Below, piece after piece: positions 8,062-16,306 of a stretch of DNA of 20,102 bases; positions within the stretch are counted from its first letter, which is position 1; every line of letters begins with the position of its first letter. Below the pieces are notes generated by a model. The model did not search any database. It had not been told where the DNA came from and saw nothing but the letters and a program-made list of their open reading frames with translations. The stretch comes from Amulumruptor sp947039275 (lineage in GTDB: Bacteria > Bacteroidota > Bacteroidia > Bacteroidales > Muribaculaceae). The stretch spans positions 1 through 20,102 of the forward strand of contig CAMQYL010000041.1 of NCBI GenBank assembly GCA_947039275.1. The letters are read 5' to 3'. Made by a program: the position numbers and the translations under genes.

Positions 8062-10365
8062 ATGAAACGATATTCTTCAATATATATCATATTGGCGTTG
8101 CTAACAGCCGTCATGACCCTTTCGACAGGATGCTCCACCACAAGCCGTCTGCAAGATGGAGAGATACTCTACACCGGTGCCAAACCGCTGAAAATACAGA
8201 CACCCGAAGGCGTGAAGGAAGCCCCGGGACTCAACAGTCAGGTCAAGAGCGCAATCAATGTGCCACCAAACAACTGTCTCATTTCCCCCTATTACCGCTA
8301 CCCCTTCCCTATCGGACTGTGGGTCTATAACCACTGGAACGAACCCAAAGGAGGTCTCGGCAAGTGGATTTACGAGAAACTGGTGCAGCAGCCCGTACTC
8401 ATCAGCGATGTCCGCCCCGAAGTGCGCACCAAGATGATCGACGAGATTCTTGACAACAACGGTTACTTCCAGGGCACATCGTCATACGAACTCGTACAGG
8501 GTAAAAACAAGAAGAAAGCCTCCATACGATATAATATATCCACCGGTCCGGTGTATGACATGGATTCCATAATACTGCTGCCTGACACCTGCCACCTCAA
8601 TCACATGATTGACTCCATAGCCCTGCGCAGCACATACCTCAAAGCCGGACAACGCTACTGCACCGACTCGCTTGCCACCGAACGGGTGCGCATCACCAAT
8701 TCGCTCCGTAATCGCGGCTACTACTTTTTCAAACCTGAATACATCAAGTATCTCGCCGATAGCACCATGACACGTGGCTCCATAGCCATGAAGATGATAC
8801 TTGACTCCAATATACCCGATTATGCACTGCAGCGGTATGTGACCGGCAAGATCCAGACCGTGGTCAACCGTCATCTCGGCGGCGGAACTCCCGACACCAC
8901 ATACACCAATCGCGGAATGCTCATACAGATGCAGCCATCCAAACTGCGCAAGCAGATTATCCCCGAAAATGTCACTTTCCGTCCGGGCAAAGTGTTTAGC
9001 GTCCGTGACATGAACCGCACGCAGACCTATCTGTCGCGCCTCGGCATTTTCAACGCCATCGACATCGAAGCGGTCAGAGATACCGCTGCATCAGTCCCGA
9101 CGCTTGACGTATATATCGGCTGTACGTTCGACACCCCGTGGCAAGCCAACTTCGAGGTCAACGTCACATCTAAATCCAACAGCTACCTCGGTCCGGGCGC
9201 AAGCATCGGCGTTACCAACCGCAACCTCTGGGGCGGCGGCGAACAGCTCAACATACAGCTACGCGGCACCTACGAGTGGGAGACCGGCAAGAGCAAAAAC
9301 CGTTCGGTGTTCAACTCCTACGAGGTCGGGCTCACCTCATCGCTCGCATTCCCGCGCCTGATAGCCCCGAGATTTATCCCGCGCCGCCGCCACTCCATGA
9401 ACTGGACGCGCATCACCCTCTCGGGCAGCTTCCTCAACCGCCCCCACTACTTCATGCTCGGGCAGCTCGACGGAGCTTTCAGTTACGACTGGCAGTCGTC
9501 ACGCCACGTCAGCCACACGCTCAACCTCTTCAAACTGACCTATACCAATCTGCTCCGTTCCACCCATGAGTTTGACTCAATCATGGCGCAGAATCCAGCT
9601 ATAGCCCTCAGTTTCCAGAGCCAGTTTATCCCACAGATTTCCTACACATATAATTATAGCCGCAATTTCAGCAACCGCAACACTGTTGACTTCACATTTA
9701 CAGTGCAGGAAGCCGGCAACATCATGTGGGGTCTGTGGAAAGCATTCGGCAGTAAGACTGGCGAGATGAAGCTGCTCAACACCCCTTTCAGCCAGTTTGT
9801 CAAAGGCTCTACCCAACTCGTCTACGGACACCGTCTCGGACTCCGTGACATATGGCTCGTATCGCGTATAGGCATCGGAGCCGAGCATGCCTACGGCAAC
9901 TCAGCAGTAGTGCCCTATAGCGAACAGTTCTACATCGGCGGAGCCAACTCCATCCGCGCTTTCACCGTCCGCAGCCTCGGTCCTGGCAGCTACCGCCCCC
10001 CCGAAGCCGAGACCAACGGCTACTTTGACCAGACAGGTACCTTCAAGCTGGAGCTTAACACCGAGTTGCGGTTCCCCATCATCGGGCCGCTCCACGGCGC
10101 TATCTTCCTCGACGCTGGTAACATCTGGCTGCTCAAAGAGGATCCCGACCGCCCCGGCGGCATGCTCAAAGCCTCCACCTTCCTCAACGACATAGCCCTC
10201 GGCACAGGCGTAGGACTCCGCTTTGACCTCGGCATGATGGTCATCCGCGGCGACCTCGGCTACGCCCTCCACGCCCCCTACGACACCGGCAAGCGAGGCT
10301 ACTTCAACATGCCCTCCTTCGGCAAATCCCTCGCCTTCCACCTCGCCATCGGCTACCCCTTCTAA
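8062..10365 (+). CDS. tamL: TamL, lipoprotein-type TamA/Omp85 outer-membrane protein
   Basis: This 767-residue Omp85-superfamily protein is the probable outer-membrane partner of TamB. It begins with a lipoprotein signal peptide: a hydrophobic core at about 5-20, then LSTGC with Cys24 as the lipidated residue. No acidic surface-export signal follows the Cys, so the lipidated end probably faces the periplasm. POTRA-like repeats occupy roughly 30-360, and the C-terminal half is a 16-strand-type barrel. The barrel's L6 signature is IGGANSIRAF (625-634) with conserved Arg632; the usual VRGY/F Gly is replaced by Ala. The protein ends in Phe, as expected for a beta signal. Lipidated TamA homologues next to tamB are typical of Bacteroidetes and have been called TamL. 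Confidence 0.92.
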   Translation: MKRYSSIYIILALLTAVMTLSTGCSTTSRLQDGEILYTGAKPLKIQTPEGVKEAPGLNSQVKSAINVPPNNCLISPYYRYPFPIGLWVYNHWNEPKGGLGKWIYEKLVQQPVLISDVRPEVRTKMIDEILDNNGYFQGTSSYELVQGKNKKKASIRYNISTGPVYDMDSIILLPDTCHLNHMIDSIALRSTYLKAGQRYCTDSLATERVRITNSLRNRGYYFFKPEYIKYLADSTMTRGSIAMKMILDSNIPDYALQRYVTGKIQTVVNRHLGGGTPDTTYTNRGMLIQMQPSKLRKQIIPENVTFRPGKVFSVRDMNRTQTYLSRLGIFNAIDIEAVRDTAASVPTLDVYIGCTFDTPWQANFEVNVTSKSNSYLGPGASIGVTNRNLWGGGEQLNIQLRGTYEWETGKSKNRSVFNSYEVGLTSSLAFPRLIAPRFIPRRRHSMNWTRITLSGSFLNRPHYFMLGQLDGAFSYDWQSSRHVSHTLNLFKLTYTNLLRSTHEFDSIMAQNPAIALSFQSQFIPQISYTYNYSRNFSNRNTVDFTFTVQEAGNIMWGLWKAFGSKTGEMKLLNTPFSQFVKGSTQLVYGHRLGLRDIWLVSRIGIGAEHAYGNSAVVPYSEQFYIGGANSIRAFTVRSLGPGSYRPPEAETNGYFDQTGTFKLELNTELRFPIIGPLHGAIFLDAGNIWLLKEDPDRPGGMLKASTFLNDIALGTGVGLRFDLGMMVIRGDLGYALHAPYDTGKRGYFNMPSFGKSLAFHLAIGYPF

Positions 10366-10384
10366 TCCCCTCTGAAACTTGAAA

Positions 10385-10416
10385 GCGATTATTTCCCACA
10401 ATCCGGAAATAATCGC
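10385..10416. promoter_or_regulatory. Perfect 12-bp inverted repeat: terminator of tamL or operator of the next gene
   Basis: The arms GCGATTATTTCC (10385-10396) and GGAAATAATCGC (10405-10416) pair perfectly around an 8-base loop. The second arm ends directly against TACTTTTG, an exact -7 promoter element. As RNA the structure could terminate tamL transcription, although the tail (TACTTTTGTTG) is a poor U-tract. As DNA it occupies the -33 and spacer region of the next gene's promoter, where a dimeric regulator could bind. Confidence 0.6.
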
Positions 10417-10424
10417 TACTTTTG
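10417..10424 (+). promoter_or_regulatory. -7 promoter element for the membrane glycosyltransferase-like gene
   Basis: TACTTTTG matches TAnnTTTG exactly and lies about 70 bases before the ATG at 10495. The best -33 candidate is TTTC at 10392-10395 with a 21-base spacer, inside the left arm of the palindrome. The promoter is therefore plausible but incomplete. Confidence 0.5.
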
Positions 10425-10494
10425 TTGCATTAATAATATGATTACGTTAAGACTTCCTTTCACAACCAATCATTGATAAACCATATATACCCAC

Positions 10495-12024
10495 ATGGCA
10501 AAAAATAAGACTTGTTTACCCGTGAAATTTAAAGCCATATTTGACAATCAGCTCGGTTTATGGCTATTTTTCCTGCTGTTTGCCATCTTAATACAGCTAT
10601 TTGCCAACTACGACTCGCCACTGCATACATATTTTCGCAAAGTAGACAGCTCATGGTTCTACATGGGTGGAAAGGCTATGATGAACGGGCTGCTGCCCTA
10701 CGTAGACTTTGCCGATTCAAAAGGTCCGCTTCTATGGCTGTTCTATGGAATTGGCTATCTGATTTCGCCAACAAACTTCCATGGAGTCTTTCTGCTTCAC
10801 TGTCTTCTGTTCTCGTTCATATTTCTCTTGGCATATAAGCTGGCGTTCATGCTTTTCGACACAGCATCTCCGACCAGTCGCAAAACCCTCTCCATGGCAT
10901 CTGCTGTGGTTTTCGCTATCCCGCTTTTCTGTTATAACCACATTGAAATGAGATGCGAAGACCTCTGTCAGCTTCAATTGCTTTACTGCATATATTGCCT
11001 CACAGCCTGTATCAAACACAACTGTGTGGCTCCCCGACATGCGTATCTTATGGGTGTATCCATAGCTACAATATTATTGATCAAGTGGAATATAACCATA
11101 TATACATCTATAGTCCCATTGTCAGTCTTTGCGATATGCCTTAAAAGACGAATCCCTGTAATGAAACTTTTAGGATGGTTCTTCGCCGGATTTTTAACCG
11201 TCATACTGCCGTTCATCATAGTCTTTACATGCCTCGGCATACTTCCAGCATTCGTCAATGAGTATTTCTTCAATACTGCATCAACTTTCAAGAAAACACC
11301 TCATGATTTTCTTGTCAGGTATTTCCTGATAGACATTCCTTCTTCATTCAAATACTCTCGTATAGTGGGATTTGTTGCTTGCTTTTTACCATTTGTATTC
11401 TTCAAGCACAATAAAAAGGCGCGATTTATACCCGTGATCTGCGCCCTGTTCATGTTTTTTACATTCACATATCATGGAGGAGCTGCCGTACATTACCATT
11501 CCACCTACGTCAGTTGGTTCATATTCATGTCATGCCTGATTGCATCCGCATCATATGGTTTATGTCGCCATCATAAGTTTCTGACGCTATTGACGGTCTC
11601 AGTCTTGACTTTTGCTATAACCATCGGTTATGCACTCGTCTATCACCACAACTGGATATGGTCAGACAACGGGAGAACATTCTACGAATTGGAAAAAAGA
11701 TTATCTGCACTACACAATCCTAAAATTCTCAATTGGGGCAACATGGAATACAGCATAGGACTTTCTGCCAACTCGCTCCCGGCATGCAAATATTGGGCTA
11801 TGCAGTCAAATGCCGACTTCATAGCCCCACAGCAACTCGCAGTCCTCAAATCACGCATTCCAGACATCGTGACTCTTACTGGCACACAAGATGCAATCCC
11901 CGAAAAACAGCAAGAACTATTGGACTCTCTTCAGTACAGTTTCCTGACATCAGTTCCGACTATATTCCGCGCCCACTACCATGTCTACATTAAGACAGAG
12001 CTACTTCCTCTTACCATACGGTAA
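10495..12024 (+). CDS. Polytopic membrane protein resembling GT-C (family 39-like) glycosyltransferases
   Basis: This 509-residue protein has about nine to eleven predicted membrane helices between roughly 20 and 385, then a soluble tail of about 120 residues. After helix 1 (about 20-38) an outward loop carries DSSWFYMGGKAM (Asp51) and YVDFADSKGPLLW (Asp71, Asp74, Lys76, Pro78). That arrangement resembles the Asp-containing first loop and K-P-P-L motif of GT-C enzymes such as ArnT and protein mannosyltransferases, which use lipid-linked sugars at the outer face of the membrane. A His-rich loop, TYHGGAAVHYHSTY, lies at 324-337. The codon and base composition is visibly more AT-rich than in tamL and mutAB on either side, which may mean later acquisition. 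Donor and acceptor are unknown. A non-enzymatic polytopic protein cannot be excluded. Confidence 0.7.
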   Translation: MAKNKTCLPVKFKAIFDNQLGLWLFFLLFAILIQLFANYDSPLHTYFRKVDSSWFYMGGKAMMNGLLPYVDFADSKGPLLWLFYGIGYLISPTNFHGVFLLHCLLFSFIFLLAYKLAFMLFDTASPTSRKTLSMASAVVFAIPLFCYNHIEMRCEDLCQLQLLYCIYCLTACIKHNCVAPRHAYLMGVSIATILLIKWNITIYTSIVPLSVFAICLKRRIPVMKLLGWFFAGFLTVILPFIIVFTCLGILPAFVNEYFFNTASTFKKTPHDFLVRYFLIDIPSSFKYSRIVGFVACFLPFVFFKHNKKARFIPVICALFMFFTFTYHGGAAVHYHSTYVSWFIFMSCLIASASYGLCRHHKFLTLLTVSVLTFAITIGYALVYHHNWIWSDNGRTFYELEKRLSALHNPKILNWGNMEYSIGLSANSLPACKYWAMQSNADFIAPQQLAVLKSRIPDIVTLTGTQDAIPEKQQELLDSLQYSFLTSVPTIFRAHYHVYIKTELLPLTIR

Positions 12025-12085
12025 ATATAAAATGAAAAACAGCCAGCCACTAAGCTGAGATTAGGAATCATTTTGCTACAAAATA

Positions 12086-12117
12086 TTTCATCATACGGCA
12101 AAGATTTTGTACATTTG
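12086..12117 (+). promoter_or_regulatory. Promoter for mutAB
   Basis: TTTC (12086-12089, one mismatch to TTTG) is followed after 20 bases by TACATTTG (12110-12117), an exact -7 element. The predicted transcript starts near 12122-12125, giving a leader of about 60 bases. This supports the mutA ATG at 12185, because the upstream in-frame ATG at 12107 would lie before the transcription start. The intergenic region 12025-12184 is too short, and lacks the conserved elements, for a cobalamin riboswitch. Confidence 0.7.
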
Positions 12118-12184
12118 CTTCGTAAAAAACCGCCTTATAAGCTATTACAAGGTTCACAACGCATTTTATCAATTAACACACACC

Positions 12185-14026
12185 ATGGCAGAAAGCAAAG
12201 AAAAATTATTTGAACAATTTCCTCCTATTTCTACCGCCGAATGGAAAGCTAAAGTCGAGACTGACCTTAAGGGCGCTCCGTTTGACAAGAAACTGGTATG
12301 GCGCACCAACGAGGGCTTCAATCTCCAGCCCATGTACCGCGCAGAGGACATTGCCGACCTCAAAACCACCGATGTACTCCCCGGTGAATTCCCCTACATC
12401 CGCGGCATACGCAACACCAACGACTGGCTCACCCGTCAGGAAATCATAGCTGACGATGCAGCCACAGCTAACGCCAAAGCCACCGAAGTCCTTACCAAGG
12501 GCGTTACCTCACTCGGCTTCTCAGTCAAGGAGCCCTCAGACGTTGCCGTCCTCCTCAACGGCATCGACCTCAAAACCGTTGAAATCAACCTCACTTGCTG
12601 CCCCCGCAAAGCTGTCGCAGTTGCCACCGAGCTGGTTTCACTCATAAAGAAAGAAAACGCTGCTGACGTGTTCCGCGGCTCTATCAACTTCAACCCCCTA
12701 CGCCGTCCTCTCAACCACGGCACAGCTTTCCCTGGCGACATCGTCAAGGAAGCATCAGCCCTGATGGACGCAGTGAAGGATGTACCTGCGCTCAAAGTGC
12801 TCGCTGTCAACTCCGACATGCTCAGCAATGCCGGCGCATATATCTACCAGGAGCTCGGCTATGCCCTCTCTTGGGGCGCAATGTGGATGACCATGATGAC
12901 CGATGCCGGATACAGCGCCGACGAGGTGGCTCGCCGCATCAAATTCAACATGGGCGTAAGCTCCAACTACTTCATGGAGCTTGCTAAATTCCGCGCTGCA
13001 CGTATGCTCTGGGCACAGATTGTAGCACAGTACGGCGCAAGCGAGGAAGCAGCCAAGATGCACGTCCACGCCACGACATCAAAATTCAACCAGACAATAT
13101 ATGATGCGCACGTCAACCTCCTCCGCAGCCAGACTGAAGCCATGTCGGCAGCCCTCGCAGGTGTTGACTCCATCACATCTACTCCGTTTGATACCCCATA
13201 CAAGACCCCCGATGACTTCTCGGAGCGCATAGCCCGCAACCAGCAGTTCCTGCTTAAGGAAGAAAGCCATCTCGACAAGGTGGTAGACCCTGCCGGAGGT
13301 TCATATTATGTAGAGCACCTGACCGTAGCCATCGCCGAAGAGGCATGGAAACTGTTCCTGTCTGTTGACGAAAAGGGCGGATTCCTCAAGATGGTCAACG
13401 ACGGCGAAATCCAGAAAGCCGTCAACGAGTCAAACGCCAAGCGTCACACCGACGTGGCTCGCCGCAAGGAGATACTGCTCGGCACCAACCAGTTCCCCAA
13501 CATCAATGAGACAGCCGCTCAGAAAATCGAAAACTGCGGATGCTCATGCGGCTGCCATCACGACGATGCCGCAGAAGCCGGTGAAGGTCTCAACAAGAGC
13601 CGTGCTGCCAGTGACTTCGAGCAGCTGCGTCTCTCTACCGAGGCATCCTCACACCGCCCGAAGGTATTCATGCTCACCATCGGCAATCTCGCCATGCGTC
13701 TTGCCCGCGCCCAGTTCTCCACCAACTTCTTCGGTTGCGCAGGCTACGAAATCATCGATAACCTCGGTTTTGATACCGTTGAGGCTGGCGTTAACGCTGC
13801 CATGGAAAAGGGTGCCGACGTAGTGGTACTCTGCTCGAGCGATGACGAATATGCCGAACTGGCACCCAAGGCGTTCAAGTATCTTGATGGACGTGCCGAG
13901 TTCGTAGTGGCAGGTGCACCAGCTTGCATGGAACAGCTCCAGGCAGAGGGCATCAAGGACTTCATCCATGTACGCTGCAACGTGCTTGACACTCTCCGTG
14001 ACTTCAATTCCCGTCTTCTTAAGTAA
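12185..14026 (+). CDS. mutA: Methylmalonyl-CoA mutase small (beta) subunit
   Basis: This 613-residue protein is the non-catalytic partner in the heterodimeric mutase that interconverts succinyl-CoA and (R)-methylmalonyl-CoA. In Bacteroidales this step leads to propionate. The N-terminal part (about 1-440) is the degenerate TIM-barrel domain, and the C-terminal part (about 485-613) is a Rossmann-like B12-domain remnant. The cobalamin-binding DxHxxG motif is absent: the equivalent stretch reads TIGNLAMRLARAQF, as expected for the small subunit. The linker between the domains carries an unusual cluster, C451-G-C453-S-C455-G-C457-H-H-D-D, followed by an acidic stretch. The start at 12185 gives MAESKEKLFEQFPP, a normal MutA beginning. 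The mutB gene follows after 29 bases. Confidence 0.95.
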   Translation: MAESKEKLFEQFPPISTAEWKAKVETDLKGAPFDKKLVWRTNEGFNLQPMYRAEDIADLKTTDVLPGEFPYIRGIRNTNDWLTRQEIIADDAATANAKATEVLTKGVTSLGFSVKEPSDVAVLLNGIDLKTVEINLTCCPRKAVAVATELVSLIKKENAADVFRGSINFNPLRRPLNHGTAFPGDIVKEASALMDAVKDVPALKVLAVNSDMLSNAGAYIYQELGYALSWGAMWMTMMTDAGYSADEVARRIKFNMGVSSNYFMELAKFRAARMLWAQIVAQYGASEEAAKMHVHATTSKFNQTIYDAHVNLLRSQTEAMSAALAGVDSITSTPFDTPYKTPDDFSERIARNQQFLLKEESHLDKVVDPAGGSYYVEHLTVAIAEEAWKLFLSVDEKGGFLKMVNDGEIQKAVNESNAKRHTDVARRKEILLGTNQFPNINETAAQKIENCGCSCGCHHDDAAEAGEGLNKSRAASDFEQLRLSTEASSHRPKVFMLTIGNLAMRLARAQFSTNFFGCAGYEIIDNLGFDTVEAGVNAAMEKGADVVVLCSSDDEYAELAPKAFKYLDGRAEFVVAGAPACMEQLQAEGIKDFIHVRCNVLDTLRDFNSRLLK

Positions 14027-14055
14027 TAGCCTCTTTCCACTCAATTTATATATAG

Positions 14056-16197
14056 ATGAAACCCGATTTTAAAAATATAAATATCACACAAGACGCTTTC
14101 GCCGCCCAGCATGCCGCCGTGGCAGCAAGCGCAGGTGAAGACTGGCTTACTCCGGAACTCATCCCTGTCAAGCCCGTATATACCAAGAAAGACCTCGAGG
14201 GTCTCGAACACCTCAACTATGTGTCAGGTCTGCCTCCATTCCTCCGTGGCCCGTACAGCGCGATGTATCCTCTGCGCCCCTGGACCATCCGTCAGTACGC
14301 CGGATTCTCCACAGCAGCCGAAAGTAACGCATTCTACCGCCGTAACCTCGCCGCAGGTCAGAAAGGTCTGTCAGTGGCATTTGACCTTGCAACACACCGC
14401 GGCTACGATGCCGACCACCAGCGCGTGGTAGGCGATGTCGGCAAGGCAGGTGTGTCAATCTGCTCGCTTGAGGATATGAAGGTGCTCTTTGACGGCATCC
14501 CCCTCAACAAGATGTCAGTGTCCATGACCATGAACGGCGCAGTGCTCCCCGTGCTTGCCTTCTATATAAACGCAGGTCTCGAGCAGGGTGCCAAACTCGA
14601 TGAGATGGCTGGTACCATCCAGAACGACATCCTCAAGGAGTTCATGGTGCGTAACACATATATATATCCCCCGGAATTCTCGATGCGCATCATCGCCGAC
14701 ATATTCGAGTACACTTCTCAGAATATGCCCAAATTCAACTCCATCTCCATCTCTGGCTACCACATGCAAGAGGCAGGTGCTACATGCGACATCGAGCTGG
14801 CATACACCCTTGCCGACGGTCTTGAATACCTCCGCGCAGGTGTCAATGCCGGCATGGATATCGACGCCTTCGCTCCCCGTCTGTCATTCTTCTGGGCTAT
14901 CGGCATGAACTTCTTCATGGAAGTAGCTAAGATGCGCGCCGCCCGTATGCTCTGGGCCAAGATTGTAAAGCAGTTCAACCCCAAGAACCCCAAATCGCTT
15001 GCTCTGCGTACACACTCGCAGACATCAGGCTGGTCGCTCACCGAGCAGGACCCCTTCAACAACGTCGGCCGTACATGTATCGAGGCTATGGGTGCCGCTC
15101 TCGGTCACACCCAGTCGCTCCACACCAACGCACTCGACGAGGCTATCGCCCTCCCCACCGACTTCTCAGCACGTATCGCACGTAACACCCAGATCTACAT
15201 CCAGGAGGAGACCATGATTACCAAGCAGGTTGACCCCTGGGCAGGCTCATACTACGTGGAAGCCCTCACTAACGAGATAGCTCACCGCGCATGGGAGCAC
15301 ATCCAGGAAATCGAGAAACTCGGCGGCATGGCAAAAGCTATCGAGACAGGTCTGCCCAAACTCCGCATCGAGGAGGCTGCAGCCCGCACACAGGCACGTA
15401 TCGACTCAGGCAAGCAGACCATCGTCGGCATCAACAAATATCGTCTTGACCACGAAGACCCCATCGACATCCTCGAAATCGACAACACTCAGGTGCGCAC
15501 CGAGCAGATCGAGCGTCTTAACGAAGTCAAGGCTCACCGTGACGAGGAAGCTGTCAAGAAAGCCCTTGCCGACATCACAGAGTGTGTCCGCACTAAGAAG
15601 GGCAATCTCCTTGACCTCGCCGTCAAGGCTGCCGGACTCCGCGCCACCCTCGGAGAGATTTCAGATGCCTGCGAAGAGGTCGTAGGCCGTTATAAAGCAG
15701 TAATCAGAACTATTTCAGGCGTGTACTCAGCAGAAACCAAGTCTGACCCTGACTTTGTGAAGGCTCAGCAGATGTGTGAAGATTTCGCCAAGCGCGAAGG
15801 TCGTCAACCCCGTATCATGATCGCAAAGATGGGTCAGGACGGACATGACCGCGGTGCCAAAGTCGTGGCTACCGGCTACGCCGACTGCGGATTTGACGTG
15901 GATATGGGTCCCCTGTTCCAGACCCCAGCCGAAGCAGCCCGTCAGGCTGTCGAAAACGACGTGCACATCCTCGGTGTATCATCACTTGCCGCAGGTCACA
16001 AGACTCTCATACCCCAGGTAATCGAAGAACTTAAGAAACTCGGCAGAGAGGACATCCTCGTGACTGCAGGCGGTGTAATCCCCGCTCAGGACTACGATTT
16101 CCTCTACAAAGCCGGCGTAGCAGCCATCTTCGGTCCTGGCACACGCATCCCCGCAAGTGCCATCAAGATGCTCGAAATCCTCAACAACGAGGAATAA
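14056..16197 (+). CDS. mutB: Methylmalonyl-CoA mutase large (alpha, catalytic) subunit
   Basis: This 713-residue protein is the adenosylcobalamin-dependent catalytic subunit. The TIM-barrel substrate domain includes RPWTIRQYAGFSTAAESNAFYRR; Tyr81 there corresponds to the substrate-contacting Tyr89 of the Propionibacterium enzyme. It also has GQKGLSVAFDLATHRGYD and the SGYHMQEAGA segment. The C-terminal B12 domain (about 575-713) has the intact DGHDRG motif at 595-600, with His597 as the lower cobalt ligand. The length is typical. It is co-transcribed with mutA and is followed by a clear terminator. The chaperone gene meaB and the methylmalonyl-CoA epimerase, often nearby in other bacteria, are not in the window. 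Confidence 0.98.
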   Translation: MKPDFKNINITQDAFAAQHAAVAASAGEDWLTPELIPVKPVYTKKDLEGLEHLNYVSGLPPFLRGPYSAMYPLRPWTIRQYAGFSTAAESNAFYRRNLAAGQKGLSVAFDLATHRGYDADHQRVVGDVGKAGVSICSLEDMKVLFDGIPLNKMSVSMTMNGAVLPVLAFYINAGLEQGAKLDEMAGTIQNDILKEFMVRNTYIYPPEFSMRIIADIFEYTSQNMPKFNSISISGYHMQEAGATCDIELAYTLADGLEYLRAGVNAGMDIDAFAPRLSFFWAIGMNFFMEVAKMRAARMLWAKIVKQFNPKNPKSLALRTHSQTSGWSLTEQDPFNNVGRTCIEAMGAALGHTQSLHTNALDEAIALPTDFSARIARNTQIYIQEETMITKQVDPWAGSYYVEALTNEIAHRAWEHIQEIEKLGGMAKAIETGLPKLRIEEAAARTQARIDSGKQTIVGINKYRLDHEDPIDILEIDNTQVRTEQIERLNEVKAHRDEEAVKKALADITECVRTKKGNLLDLAVKAAGLRATLGEISDACEEVVGRYKAVIRTISGVYSAETKSDPDFVKAQQMCEDFAKREGRQPRIMIAKMGQDGHDRGAKVVATGYADCGFDVDMGPLFQTPAEAARQAVENDVHILGVSSLAAGHKTLIPQVIEELKKLGREDILVTAGGVIPAQDYDFLYKAGVAAIFGPGTRIPASAIKMLEILNNEE

Positions 16198-16222
16198 TCC
16201 GAGCCATCGCGCCCATACTCCA

Positions 16223-16261
16223 GCGAGGACAGCCTTCAAGGCTGCCCTCGCTTATTTTTTA
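16223..16261 (+). terminator. Rho-independent terminator of mutAB
   Basis: The arms gcgagg-a-cagcc (16223-16234) and ggctg-c-cctcgc (16240-16251) form an 11-pair stem with one A/C mismatch and a five-base loop. It is followed directly by TTATTTTTTA. It begins 25 bases after the mutB stop. Confidence 0.85.
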
Positions 16262-16269
16262 CCCTCGTG

Positions 16270-16287
16270 CTCGCCACTTGTGGCGAG
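16270..16287. repeat. Perfect inverted repeat just upstream of the acyltransferase promoter element
   Basis: CTCGCCAC (16270-16277) and GTGGCGAG (16280-16287) are perfect inverted repeats separated by TT. The structure lies 6 bases before the -7 element at 16294 and covers the place where a -33 TTTG would be expected. It has no U-tract, so it is not a convincing terminator. It could be an operator. Confidence 0.5.
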
Positions 16288-16293
16288 AATCAC

Positions 16294-16301
16294 TAACTTT
16301 G
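16294..16301 (+). promoter_or_regulatory. -7 promoter element almost touching the acyltransferase start codon
   Basis: TAACTTTG is an exact TAnnTTTG match that ends only 5 bases before the ATG at 16307. If it is used, transcription starts at or within a few bases of the start codon and the mRNA is leaderless or nearly so. No TTTG is present 19-21 bases upstream. Confidence 0.5.
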
Positions 16302-16306
16302 CCCCC

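Noticed and set aside
7196..8080. Minus-strand open frame of 294 codons opposite the tamB 3' end
   Set aside because: It lies wholly antisense to a well-supported gene. It is Val-, Gly- and Cys-rich with no recognisable domain, as expected when a codon-biased gene is read in reverse.
12107..12184. N-terminal extension of MutA from the ATG at 12107
   Set aside because: This ATG overlaps the -7 element at 12110-12117 and so lies before the predicted transcript start. The start at 12185 gives the usual MutA N-terminus.
12025..12184. Cobalamin riboswitch upstream of the B12-dependent mutase genes
   Set aside because: The predicted leader is only about 60 bases and has no conserved B12-box or the needed multi-helix fold.
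16157..16306. Acyltransferase reading frame extended upstream into the mutB end
   Set aside because: The extension crosses the mutB stop region, a strong terminator and a promoter element. The family N-terminus begins at 16307.
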